Shown piece by piece: positions 1 to 7,726 of a stretch of DNA of 36,650 nt. This DNA comes from Myxococcales bacterium (GTDB lineage: Bacteria > Myxococcota_A > Polyangia > Palsa-1104 > JAEUJZ01), in contig JAEUKA010000069.1 in assembly GCA_016794465.1 (NCBI GenBank), positions 1 through 36,650 on the forward strand. The letters run 5' to 3'. The stretch's first letter is position 1. Every line of letters starts with the position of its first letter. The position numbers were made by a program, and so were the translations under genes. Under the pieces are notes generated by a model. It had not been told where the DNA came from. It was given only the letters and a program-made list of their open reading frames with translations, and searched no databases.

Positions 1-120
1 CTTCCCTTCCAGCTCGAGCAGGGAATTCAACAGCTCGACGAGCAAGTGCTGATGCGCCTTCTGCCCGAACAGCTTCTTGAAGATCACGTCGGTCTTCGGA
101 TCGGCAAACACCGTCTTCAT
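1..120 (-). CDS. Rpn family recombination-promoting nuclease / PD-(D/E)XK transposase, N-terminal fragment
   Basis: The gene starts with ATG at 120 on the minus strand and runs off the left edge, so only 40 residues are visible. They begin MKTVFADPKTDVIFKKLFG and continue with a helical stretch containing LLVELLNSLLELEG. This is the characteristic opening of the Rpn (YhgA-like) family, also annotated as PDDEXK-type transposase: an F-x-D-P-K-x-D-x-x-F-K-x-x-F-G signature followed by a leucine-rich helix ending in ELEG. Family members are DNA endonucleases linked to RecA-independent recombination. The catalytic D/ExK residues lie beyond the edge, so activity cannot be judged. It is divergent from the acyl-CoA genes, with about 125 bp between starts. 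The family call is based on the N-terminal motif only. Confidence 0.75.
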   Translation of the reverse strand, partial: MKTVFADPKTDVIFKKLFGQKAHQHLLVELLNSLLELEGK

Positions 121-245
121 GCCGGGAACCTAGTCACGCGCAGTCGCTCTCGTCAAGGCACGCCCCGATGACAGAGCTGCGCAGCTCGCGACTACCGCTG
201 GGTTCGGGCTTGCCTCCGCTTGCAAGTCGTTGCAAGGATGCCGGC

Positions 246-1046
246 ATGCTCTCTGCCAAGACCTTTCGGTACGAAGTTCGGGACCAGATTGCGACGATTA
301 CGCTCGATCGGCCCGAGACGCTCAACTCGCTGACGTTTGCGGTCTATCGCGAGCTGACCGACCTGTTCCGCGCGCTCCGGGATGAGAGCGACGTGCGGGC
401 GGTGCTGCTGACCGGCGAAGGCCGAGGATTCTGCTCGGGCGGCAGTGTCACCGAGATCATTGGGCCGCTGCTGTCGCTGTCCGATCCCGAACTGCTCGCG
501 TTTACCCGCATGACCGGTGAGCTGATTGGCAACATTCGGGCGTTGCCGAAGCCGGTGGTGGCGGCGCTCAATGGCACGGCGGCGGGCGCGGGCGCGGTGA
601 TTGCGCTGGCCTGTGATCTGCGGGTCGCGGTCGAGACGGCCAAGCTGGCGTTTCTGTTTGTGCGGGTCGGGCTGGCCGGGGCGGACATGGGCGCGGCGTG
701 GCTGCTGCCTCGGGTGGTGGGTCTGGGGCGGGCGACCGAGCTGCTGCTGCTGGGCGAGCCGGTCCTGGCGGCGCAAGCCAAGGAGATGGGCCTGGTCAAC
801 TACGTCACGCCCGACGCGGCGGCCTGTCTGGCCAAGGCGCGTGAGCTGGCAACCAAGCTGGCCCAGGGTCCGAGCTTTGCGCTCGGGATGACCAAGACGA
901 TGCTCGACATGGAAGCGCACTTGAGCTTTCCGCAAGCGCTGGAAGCCGAGGCGCAGGCGCAGCAGATCTGCATGGGCACCGCCGACTTTCGAGAGGCGCA
1001 CGCGGCGTTTGTGGCCAAGCGGCAGCCGCAGTTTGTGGGGCGCTAG
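246..1046 (+). CDS. Enoyl-CoA hydratase/isomerase family protein (crotonase fold)
   Basis: The 266-residue crotonase-fold protein would act on acyl-CoA thioesters in the cytoplasm. The start at 246 is preferred over the upstream ATG at 168 because it gives the usual family length and begins just before the first beta strand (FRYEVRDQIATITLDRPETLNSL starts at about residue 6); AAGG at 234-237 can serve as ribosome binding site. The oxyanion-hole segment is GRGFCSGG. The two glutamates of classical hydratases are absent: Val118 occupies the GGGCE position and a hydrophobic residue replaces the second. An aspartate in GADMG (Asp147) lies near the catalytic Asp of isomerase-type members such as PaaG. 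Isomerase or another crotonase reaction is therefore as likely as hydration. Two bases separate it from the acyl-CoA dehydrogenase gene, so the two are very likely co-transcribed. Confidence 0.9.
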   Translation: MLSAKTFRYEVRDQIATITLDRPETLNSLTFAVYRELTDLFRALRDESDVRAVLLTGEGRGFCSGGSVTEIIGPLLSLSDPELLAFTRMTGELIGNIRALPKPVVAALNGTAAGAGAVIALACDLRVAVETAKLAFLFVRVGLAGADMGAAWLLPRVVGLGRATELLLLGEPVLAAQAKEMGLVNYVTPDAAACLAKARELATKLAQGPSFALGMTKTMLDMEAHLSFPQALEAEAQAQQICMGTADFREAHAAFVAKRQPQFVGR

Positions 1047-1048
1047 CG

Positions 1049-2212
1049 ATGAGTACCGCCATCCCTGCCTCTGCACGAACCTTGACGGACAAGCTGGCCG
1101 CTGTCTTGGCCGCGCCGCTGGGTCGTCCGGCGGAGGCTGCCGAGCTGCTGGCCCAAGTCGCTCGACTGCCCGCACTTGCCGAGGAGTCCCCGGAACACGC
1201 GGCCCGGACGGCCTTGGGTCATCTAGCGACGGCGGGTCTGCTGCATCATGCGGTGGCGCGGCCCGGTCAGGTCGGTGTCTCGGTGCCGACGCTGTGTCTT
1301 CTGCGCGCGGCGCTCGCGTACGTGTCGCCGCTCTACGATCTAATGTTTGCGATGCAAGGACTGGGCAGCTACGGGGCGCTTGCATCCGGTTCGGCACCAG
1401 AGGGGTTTGCAGCGGCGGTCGGTGCGGGTGAGGCGGTGTGCGGCATCGGCCTGACCGAGCCGGGTGCGGGCAGTGACGTGTCCCTGATTGCCACCCGGGC
1501 CGAGCGAGAAAGTGACGGCAGCTACCGCTTGGACGGCGAGAAGATCTTCATCTCGAACGCCGGCATCGCGACCCACTTGGTGCTGTATGCCCGGACCGAT
1601 GTGCATCCCAAGAAAGGGCTGTCGGCGTTCCTGTTGCCGATGAGCACGCCGGGGGTGTCGGTCGAGCCGGTGCAGTTCCTGTGCGATGACCATGTGATTG
1701 GGCGGGTGCGGCTCATCGGGGTGCGGCTGCCGAGCGAGGCGCGACTGGGGGTCGAAGGGCAGGGCATGTCGCTGGCGATGCAGACCTTGGAGCTGTTTCG
1801 TCCGACGGTCGGCGCGGCGGCGGTGGGGATGGCGCGGCGAGCGCTCGACGAGGCGATTGCCTATACGCAGCAGCGGCAGCAGTTTGGTCAGGCGCTGGCG
1901 GCGATGCAGGCGACGCAGCTGGCGCTCGCTGAGATGGCGACGGACTGCGAGGCGGCGGCGCTGCTGGTGCAGCGGGCGGCGCAGCTGGCTGACTCGGGAC
2001 TGCCGCTGGGGAGTGCCAGCTCGATGGCCAAGCTGTTTGCTACGGAAGCGGCCCAGCGCGTCGTCGATCGAGCGGTGCAGCTCGGTGGTGGTCAGGCGCT
2101 TGTTCGAGGCCACATCCTCGAGCGGCTCTATCGCGATGTGCGGGCGCTGCGGATCTACGAAGGCACAAGCGAGATCCAAAAGCTCATCATCGCCCGGCAC
2201 CTGCTGCGGTAG
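1049..2212 (+). CDS. Acyl-CoA dehydrogenase
   Basis: This 387-residue flavoprotein matches the acyl-CoA dehydrogenase family over its full length. It would oxidise an acyl-CoA to the 2-enoyl-CoA using FAD and pass electrons to electron-transfer flavoprotein. The FAD/substrate signature GIGLTEPGAGSDVS lies near residues 132-145, followed by the middle beta domain with GEKIFISNAG. The C-terminal helical domain has the QRQQFGQ motif near residue 275, and RIYEGTSEIQ contains the likely catalytic base Glu371. It starts two bases after the crotonase-fold gene, which fits consecutive steps of fatty-acid or branched/aromatic acyl-CoA degradation. The natural substrate cannot be read from the sequence. 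It converges with the esterase gene, whose end is only nine bases away. Confidence 0.95.
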   Translation: MSTAIPASARTLTDKLAAVLAAPLGRPAEAAELLAQVARLPALAEESPEHAARTALGHLATAGLLHHAVARPGQVGVSVPTLCLLRAALAYVSPLYDLMFAMQGLGSYGALASGSAPEGFAAAVGAGEAVCGIGLTEPGAGSDVSLIATRAERESDGSYRLDGEKIFISNAGIATHLVLYARTDVHPKKGLSAFLLPMSTPGVSVEPVQFLCDDHVIGRVRLIGVRLPSEARLGVEGQGMSLAMQTLELFRPTVGAAAVGMARRALDEAIAYTQQRQQFGQALAAMQATQLALAEMATDCEAAALLVQRAAQLADSGLPLGSASSMAKLFATEAAQRVVDRAVQLGGGQALVRGHILERLYRDVRALRIYEGTSEIQKLIIARHLLR

Positions 2213-2221
2213 GTGCGGCGC

Positions 2222-3241
2222 TTACAGGTAGCGGTCGACAAACGCGAACTGCTGTTCCCAGCACTGGCGGGCTTGTTGACGGAAGACAAAGGCGTGAAAG
2301 GCGTGGATCTCGCCGGGGTAGTAGCGCACTTCATGCGGCACGGCGCGTCGCGACAGCGCTTGGCCGAGTCGGCGGCTGTCATCGAGCAGCGGATCGGCGG
2401 TGCCAACGCCAGCAAACATCGGTGGTAGCGGTCGCTCGGTCGGATCGCCGCGCTCTAAGAGCAGCAGCGGATCGGCCAGCTCTGCCGAGTCGCCATGCAG
2501 TGACGCGTCGGCACCCAGATACGCTTCCGCCGTCTCGCACAGTCGATCTTCCAGAAACTTGGACAGCGGCCGGCGCCGAGCGAAGCGCTGCCAGTCACTG
2601 ACCTGAAGCATCCCGCACATCGGAATCACCGCGCGCGGCACGATCCCTTGGGCAAACACCGCCTCGGCCCACGGCTCGCGACGACGGACACAGGTCAGCC
2701 ACGACAGGGTCAGGGCCAGGTTGGCGCCCGCCGACTCACCCGCGAGGATGATGCGCTGCGGATCGCCGCCAAACCGTGCGGCATGCTGGACGGCAAACTG
2801 AAACGCGGCGGCGACATCGTGCAGCGCCGCTGGAAACGGATGCCGGGGCGACAGGCGGTAGTTGACGTTCATCACCACCATGCCGCGACGCGCAAACGCC
2901 AGACCCATCAGCCAGTGCGTGTCCTTCGACAAGATACGAAAGCCGCCGCCGTGGATGTACAGCACGACCGGGTAGGGCGGCTTGTGGACGGTGCGCGGCA
3001 GCTCGGCTCCGGGGGTTGGCACATAGACATCGAGCTGGTGATCGCGACCGCCACCGGGCAGATAGGTCACGTCATAGGTCACGTCGACGCCGTGGCGCTG
3101 CGGCCGGGCCAGCGGATGCAGCTTGCCGAGTCGAGCCAGTCCTTCCCAGCCATAGTCGAACACGGCACGGCCGAGTCGTACCCGCAGCCGCTCGTGAAGC
3201 CGCGCGGGGGCCAACAGATGGGACGGACTATGTGAGGACAT
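2222..3241 (-). CDS. Alpha/beta hydrolase, hormone-sensitive-lipase-type esterase
   Basis: This 339-residue carboxylester hydrolase belongs to the HSL / alpha-beta hydrolase fold-3 group. The oxyanion-hole motif HGGGF sits in VVLYIHGGGFRIL, the nucleophile elbow GESAGAN contains Ser170, the acid is Asp283 in GTADPLLDD, and the base is His313 in EIHAFHAF. The complete triad and HGGG block support an active esterase, probably on short to medium acyl esters. No signal peptide is evident, so it is probably cytoplasmic. ATG at 3241 lies three bases after the stop of the beta-mannosidase gene and GAGG within that stop region acts as ribosome binding site, so translation is coupled. Co-expression suggests, without proving, a role in removing acyl groups from sugars or glycans. 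Confidence 0.92.
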   Translation of the reverse strand: MSSHSPSHLLAPARLHERLRVRLGRAVFDYGWEGLARLGKLHPLARPQRHGVDVTYDVTYLPGGGRDHQLDVYVPTPGAELPRTVHKPPYPVVLYIHGGGFRILSKDTHWLMGLAFARRGMVVMNVNYRLSPRHPFPAALHDVAAAFQFAVQHAARFGGDPQRIILAGESAGANLALTLSWLTCVRRREPWAEAVFAQGIVPRAVIPMCGMLQVSDWQRFARRRPLSKFLEDRLCETAEAYLGADASLHGDSAELADPLLLLERGDPTERPLPPMFAGVGTADPLLDDSRRLGQALSRRAVPHEVRYYPGEIHAFHAFVFRQQARQCWEQQFAFVDRYL

Positions 3242-3244
3242 GGG

Positions 3245-5806
3245 CTACCTCGCAGGCAGGGCGAACAGGCTGTGGAGCCCGACGACGCGAATCGGTGAGA
3301 GCTCCGGGTCTTTGACCGTGATCTCAACAACTTCGCCGGGTAGCACGTCAAGCAAGTTGTCGGAAAAGACCGCGTGCTCGCCCGCTGACAGCCACAGCGC
3401 CTTGGCCGGTCGCGTCACCTGAACCTGGATGCTGCGCAGCTGCGGATCGTCGCTGGCCTGCTCTTCCAACAGCACTTCGGGGTCGGTCAGCAAGAGCTTC
3501 AGAAGCGGCTGCGGCCACAGCACCGCGCGAGCGAGCAGCCGGTCTTCCTCGAAAAGCTCGGCCCGCACGATCAGCTGGGGATCGGGCAGCGTCTGTTCGC
3601 CCAGCTCCTGGGTGGTGTTGCGGTGGAGGCAAACCGGCCTTTCCTCGGAAAACTGCTTGGTGCCGGCGGTATCGAAGGCCGACAGTCGCAAGCGCAGCGT
3701 GTCGTGCTTCGGCTCCGGGCCGCTGTGACAGGCCCAGATCGCAAACCGTCCGTCAGACTTCCAGGTCATCCCCACGGCATACGGAGCCAGCTCGCGACGG
3801 ATCGCATAGAAGCTGGCTTTGCGACGGACCGGCTGCCCCGCTGCCGCATCAGCGCCCGAGAAGTGCTCCAGCACCGACCAGCTGATGCCCGGCCAGCAGT
3901 CATCGAGCTGCCACACCAGCGCTCCGCCACAGCCGCGCTGCTCGCCGTGACCAAACTGGCGACGGAAGGCGCGAATTCCGTGTGCAAGCGACTCGGCCTG
4001 AATCAGCTGAGTGGAATAGATGTAGGTCGGCAGATCCCGCGACGGCGGCAGGTTGCGATCCAGGTAGTGCTGGAGGCGCGCCGGTCCATCGGTGCCCTTG
4101 TTCAGGCCGGCGAGCACACTGGGACCATCAGGCACAAAGCCGAGTCCGCGAGTGACCGTCGGCAGGGACGGAACGCCTTGCATGCCAAACTCGCTGACGA
4201 AGCGACCACACAGCTCGCCATAGTCTTGGTAGTCGCGCAGCGGGGTGTGCCACACCGACCACAGGTGGCAGTCTCCGTCGATGCGGTCGTTGGGATCGGC
4301 GCTCTGACGACCGTAGGGGCTGCCGGGCCAGTAGCGACGCGAGGGATCATGGGCCGCCGTGACCTCTTGCAGCGTCTCTTCATAGAGCTTGCGACCGTCA
4401 AAACGCACGGGCTCCTCGACGCTGGCGGGACTGGGAATGTCGCTGCGCGGCCCCTCATAGAGGTTGCGCGAGTGGGCGATCGAATAGTCTTCGTTGTTGC
4501 CGGCCCACAGCGCGAGGCTCGGGTGGTGACGCAGCCGCAGGACCGCTTGTCGCGCTTCCTCGGCAACGCTGCTGGCAAAGAAGCTGTGCCCTGGGTACAG
4601 CCCGCACGCGAACGCAAAGTCTTGGAACACCAGCAGGCCCAGCTCGTCGCACAGGTCGTAGAAGTCGTCCGACTCGTAGATGCCGCCGCCCCAGACCCGC
4701 AGCATCGTCATGTGGGCCGCCACCGCTTCGTGAAGGAGCTTCGCCACCTGGGTCCGACTGATCCGCGTCAGCGACAGCTCGGGAGGAATCCAGTTGGCGC
4801 CGCCGCAGAAGATCGGCTGATTGTTGACGACAAAGTAGAAGCTCTCGCCGTCGCTGTTTTGCACAAAGTCTTGCTGTAGCTCGAGCCGCCTGACCCCGAG
4901 CCGGAGCGTCTTTTCGTCGATCAGCTCGCCTCGGTGATGGACCGTCAGCTCGACCCGATACAGCGGCTGCGCGCCATGTCCGACCGGCCACCACAGCTGC
5001 GGATCTTTGATCTCCACAGTGCGCCACAGCTGACCGCCACAGCCGGGCAGAGAGTCAATATCGGCATACAGCTCGCTGCCGTCGGGGGCAAGCACCCGCA
5101 GCTTGACTACGAGCAGCTCCACGTCGGGCAGCTCGCCGCTTAGCGTCGGATGGAGCGTCAGCGTTGCGAGCGAGAGATCCTCGGACAGTTCGAGCGGGCA
5201 GTGCAGCTCGGTGATCCGCACTGGCCGACCGTCGAGGACCACCGGACGCCACGGACCCGCCGACAGCAGCGGCGGCCCAAAGTCCCAGCCAAAGTGATAC
5301 TGCGCCTTGCGAACGTAGACCCGACTGGCATCGCCGTTCCACACCGCCCGGACTCCGTAGCGCGCCTCCAGCTCTTTGCCGCGCCGGACCGCTGAGTCGA
5401 ACAGCAGCACCAGCTCTTGCTCGCCATCGCGCAGCTTGTCGCCACACGGCAGCGAGTACGCACAGAACATGTTGTCGGTTTCCGCGAGCTTCTGTCCGTT
5501 CAAAAACACCGTCGCAAAGGTATCTAGACCGTCGCAGCGCAGCCGCAGTGGACCTTGCCGCAGGGCATCGGGAACGGCAAAGCGCAGCCGATAGATGAAG
5601 TCCTGTTCAAAGGTGGGCACCAGTCGCGGCAGACTGGGCGACTCGTAGGGATTGGGAAGCTTGCCGGCGCGCCACAAGACCTCGTGCGCCGTCGAGGGAA
5701 CTTCCGCTGCAAGCCAGCCCTCCGCATCCGCCAGATCCTCTTCCAGACTACGGCCTTTGGTTCGCTGACGAAGCTCCCACCCACTAGACAGATACAGCTC
5801 ACGCAT
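3245..5806 (-). CDS. Beta-mannosidase, glycoside hydrolase family 2
   Basis: This 853-residue GH2 enzyme would release non-reducing-end beta-D-mannose. The N-terminal jelly-roll domain (residues about 1-170) has WELRQ, PSTAHEVLWRAGKLPNPYE and DFIYRLRF, typical of beta-mannosidases. An immunoglobulin-like domain follows, then the TIM barrel with NWIPPE, RVWGGGIYE, DFAFACGLYP and WAGNNE, where Glu439 is the acid/base. VSEFGMQGVPS contains Glu539, the likely nucleophile. No signal peptide is seen, suggesting action on imported oligosaccharides. The frame opens with TTG at 5818, but ATG at 5806 gives a start directly before the first conserved strand; neither has a convincing ribosome binding site. 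It lies between an exonuclease gene and the esterase on the same strand. Short direct repeats precede it at 5854-5908. Confidence 0.93.
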   Translation of the reverse strand: MRELYLSSGWELRQRTKGRSLEEDLADAEGWLAAEVPSTAHEVLWRAGKLPNPYESPSLPRLVPTFEQDFIYRLRFAVPDALRQGPLRLRCDGLDTFATVFLNGQKLAETDNMFCAYSLPCGDKLRDGEQELVLLFDSAVRRGKELEARYGVRAVWNGDASRVYVRKAQYHFGWDFGPPLLSAGPWRPVVLDGRPVRITELHCPLELSEDLSLATLTLHPTLSGELPDVELLVVKLRVLAPDGSELYADIDSLPGCGGQLWRTVEIKDPQLWWPVGHGAQPLYRVELTVHHRGELIDEKTLRLGVRRLELQQDFVQNSDGESFYFVVNNQPIFCGGANWIPPELSLTRISRTQVAKLLHEAVAAHMTMLRVWGGGIYESDDFYDLCDELGLLVFQDFAFACGLYPGHSFFASSVAEEARQAVLRLRHHPSLALWAGNNEDYSIAHSRNLYEGPRSDIPSPASVEEPVRFDGRKLYEETLQEVTAAHDPSRRYWPGSPYGRQSADPNDRIDGDCHLWSVWHTPLRDYQDYGELCGRFVSEFGMQGVPSLPTVTRGLGFVPDGPSVLAGLNKGTDGPARLQHYLDRNLPPSRDLPTYIYSTQLIQAESLAHGIRAFRRQFGHGEQRGCGGALVWQLDDCWPGISWSVLEHFSGADAAAGQPVRRKASFYAIRRELAPYAVGMTWKSDGRFAIWACHSGPEPKHDTLRLRLSAFDTAGTKQFSEERPVCLHRNTTQELGEQTLPDPQLIVRAELFEEDRLLARAVLWPQPLLKLLLTDPEVLLEEQASDDPQLRSIQVQVTRPAKALWLSAGEHAVFSDNLLDVLPGEVVEITVKDPELSPIRVVGLHSLFALPAR

Positions 5807-5853
5807 ACTGCCAAGCAAACCACGGCGAGAGCGATGCTGTAAAGACGCGGCGA

Positions 5854-5908
5854 GGAGCCGTGGTGGGACCGATATAAAGGAGCCGATAACGGAGCCGTTA
5901 CGGAGCCG
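5854..5908. repeat. Four GGAGCCG direct repeats upstream of the beta-mannosidase gene
   Basis: The heptamer GGAGCCG occurs at 5854-5860, 5879-5885, 5891-5897 and 5902-5908, all in one orientation. The last three are 11-12 bases apart, close to one helical turn, and AT-rich spacers separate the rightmost copies (CGATAAC, GTTAC). The block begins inside the last codons of the exonuclease gene and ends about 50 bases before the mannosidase start. It could be an operator for a regulator of the mannosidase-esterase pair or simple slippage; the sequence alone does not decide. Confidence 0.5.
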
Positions 5909-6452
5909 CTGGACTGGACAGAGTCAGTGGTGCCATGACGGCGGTGCGGTGGGCGTCTTCGCGCAGCTTGCGGGCGGCAATCACGATGTGGGCGCAGGCA
6001 TTGGCATCCGAGAGCGCATCGTGGTGGTTGAGCGGCACCTTCAGTCGCTGGGCCACCACCGCCAGCCCGGTTGGATACATCCCGAGGACCCGCCGCGCCA
6101 TGTGCATCGTGCAGACAAACGGCAGCCGAGGCGGAGGCAGCTCCGCATCTTCCAGACACGCGCGGAGCACTCCGCGATCGAAGCCGGCATTGTGCGCCGC
6201 AATGAACAGCGCGCCGTCGAAGATGCCCTGGATGTCCTGCCAGACCTCGGCGAAGCGCGGTGCGGACTTCACCTTGTCCCAGGTAATGCCATGGATGTCC
6301 GTGAATGCGAAAAAGCGTGAAGGTGGCCGAATCAGCCGACTCTCTGTGGCCACCACTTGATCGTCTTCGACGCGCACCACTCCGATGGCACAGGCGCTCT
6401 GCGGTTGGTGATTGGCAGTCTCAAAGTCTAGGGCAACAAATGCGCGCTTCAT
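5898..6452 (-). CDS. DEDDh 3'-5' exonuclease (DNA polymerase III epsilon-like)
   Basis: This 184-residue protein has the three exonuclease motifs of the DnaQ/epsilon superfamily: Exo I with Asp9 and Glu11 (ALDFETA), Exo II with Asp92 (HNAGFD), and Exo III with His144 and Asp149 (HHDALSDANA). The His-x4-Asp spacing marks it as DEDDh. The start at 6452 (MKRAFVALDFETA) places Exo I at the normal distance from the N-terminus; the frame remains open to 6545 but the extra 31 residues have no family character. There is no polymerase-binding tail or second domain, so it is a stand-alone exonuclease rather than the replicative proofreading subunit. It may act in repair or RNA/DNA end trimming. It is divergent from the amidase-like gene and lies upstream of the mannosidase on the same strand. 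Confidence 0.9.
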   Translation of the reverse strand: MKRAFVALDFETANHQPQSACAIGVVRVEDDQVVATESRLIRPPSRFFAFTDIHGITWDKVKSAPRFAEVWQDIQGIFDGALFIAAHNAGFDRGVLRACLEDAELPPPRLPFVCTMHMARRVLGMYPTGLAVVAQRLKVPLNHHDALSDANACAHIVIAARKLREDAHRTAVMAPLTLSSPAAP

Positions 6453-6547
6453 GGGCGTTCCGTGATCGGGACATAACACGAGAAAGGATTCGTGCGACAA
6501 TCCAGCGGTTCGTAGACCCGAAACAGCACCACTCTTAGGAGGCATGG

Positions 6548-7702
6548 ATGCAGCCCATCCTGCGTGACCAGAACCCAGTGCGGCGAGCGGACCCTTTTCA
6601 GAAGCCAGAAGAGTCCCGTGTGGGACCGCCGCTGAGCATCCTTCCTCCTGGGCTTGGCAGCACGGTACACGGACCGGGGGGCGGCACGGTCGAGGCGCTG
6701 TCCAAGACCTTTGGGGGGATGTACGCAGACCCGGCTGCCCAGGCGGCTGTCAAAGCCAAGCCGGGCGTGTATCCAGGGGTGAACGACCTGACCGGAAAGT
6801 ACGGCAACTTGGCGTCCGGCAAGCGATCGAGCACGCAGGGAGTCGTCCTGCATCGCACCGAGTCACCGTCGGCGGCCAGTACGTTATCGGGATACGATGA
6901 GCGCATCAAGAAGGGCAGCCACATTGGCGCGCAGTACCTGATTGATGAAAAGGGTGGCAGCAACTTGGTGACGCCGCTTGACTCGATGGTGTCGCACTCC
7001 AAGGGATTCAGCGATTCGACGGTGGGCGTGGAAGTGGTGGGGCCGGCCAAGAAGCTCGATCGAACGGGTGCAAAGTCGCCGCTGCGCGACCAGATCTCGG
7101 CGCTGGATCTGTCGCCAAAAATGGAACAGAGACTGCTGGGATATAACGATAAGAAGCTCAACAACGTCGTGAAGTGGAACGGCGACCAGATCTATGAAGA
7201 CATAAGTGGCGCGCAGAAGCGCTCGGTCTGGAACCTGAGCAATCACCTGGCGAAGGAGTACGGACTGGACATGAACTCGGTGTCGCAGCATGGCGCCGAT
7301 GAGTCGGGTGCCAACAACTACACCAAGCAGACGCTGCCCGACTTTAGCGCGCATGAGCACATCAATCCCAAGGCGCTTGGGGAAGCCGAGCCGATGATCG
7401 AGTTTTTGCAGGCGCGGCAGCGCTATCCCGAGCTGGTTGCGCAGGCGGAAAAGCGGCTGGAAACCATGCGCGCTTCGGGGGCGGCGCCAGAGGAGATTGC
7501 CAAGGTCGAAGCGCTGGTGAAAAAAGAGCAAGACACGCTCGGCGCGCTCAACCTCGACGGCAATGATGCGGAACAGCAGGCGCTCAAAGCAGAGCAGGAC
7601 GCTGGCAAGCCCGGGGAAGCCTCGGCCCGCGAGCACGAGCGCACCGACTTCTACGACCACTTCTACGACCGCATCGGCGGCCTAGAAGGCGCCATCCAGT
7701 AG
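6548..7702 (+). CDS. PGRP/N-acetylmuramoyl-L-alanine amidase-like protein without signal peptide
   Basis: The start is well fixed: AGGAGG at 6537-6542 lies five bases before ATG 6548. The 384-residue protein has a Pro/Gly-rich N-terminal region (residues 1-95), then an amidase_2/PGRP-like domain (about 96-265) with QGVVLHRTES (His102), HIGAQYLIDEKGG and TVGVEVVG, and a late VSQHGADESG (His248) followed by NNYTKQTLPDF. These resemble the two zinc-ligand histidines and final loop of type 2 amidases; the third ligand is not obvious. The C-terminal 110 residues are charged and predicted coiled coil (AEKRLETMRAS, KVEALVKKEQ). There is no signal peptide or membrane segment. A cytoplasmic protein of this type could be a cargo or effector delivered by a secretion or contractile system, but no such system is in view. 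It is convergent with the PhoD-like gene. Confidence 0.75.
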   Translation: MQPILRDQNPVRRADPFQKPEESRVGPPLSILPPGLGSTVHGPGGGTVEALSKTFGGMYADPAAQAAVKAKPGVYPGVNDLTGKYGNLASGKRSSTQGVVLHRTESPSAASTLSGYDERIKKGSHIGAQYLIDEKGGSNLVTPLDSMVSHSKGFSDSTVGVEVVGPAKKLDRTGAKSPLRDQISALDLSPKMEQRLLGYNDKKLNNVVKWNGDQIYEDISGAQKRSVWNLSNHLAKEYGLDMNSVSQHGADESGANNYTKQTLPDFSAHEHINPKALGEAEPMIEFLQARQRYPELVAQAEKRLETMRASGAAPEEIAKVEALVKKEQDTLGALNLDGNDAEQQALKAEQDAGKPGEASAREHERTDFYDHFYDRIGGLEGAIQ

Positions 7703-7726
7703 ATATCGCGATAGGGCGGCTTGGAA

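Noticed and set aside
192..1397. Long minus-strand frame of 401 codons opposite the crotonase and dehydrogenase genes
   Set aside because: It is Arg/Gln/His-rich with no family motif and is antisense to two clearly conserved genes; long shadows are expected at this base composition.
3623..4879. Plus-strand 418-codon frame within the beta-mannosidase gene
   Set aside because: Antisense to a complete GH2 enzyme with both catalytic glutamates; no motif or initiation signal.
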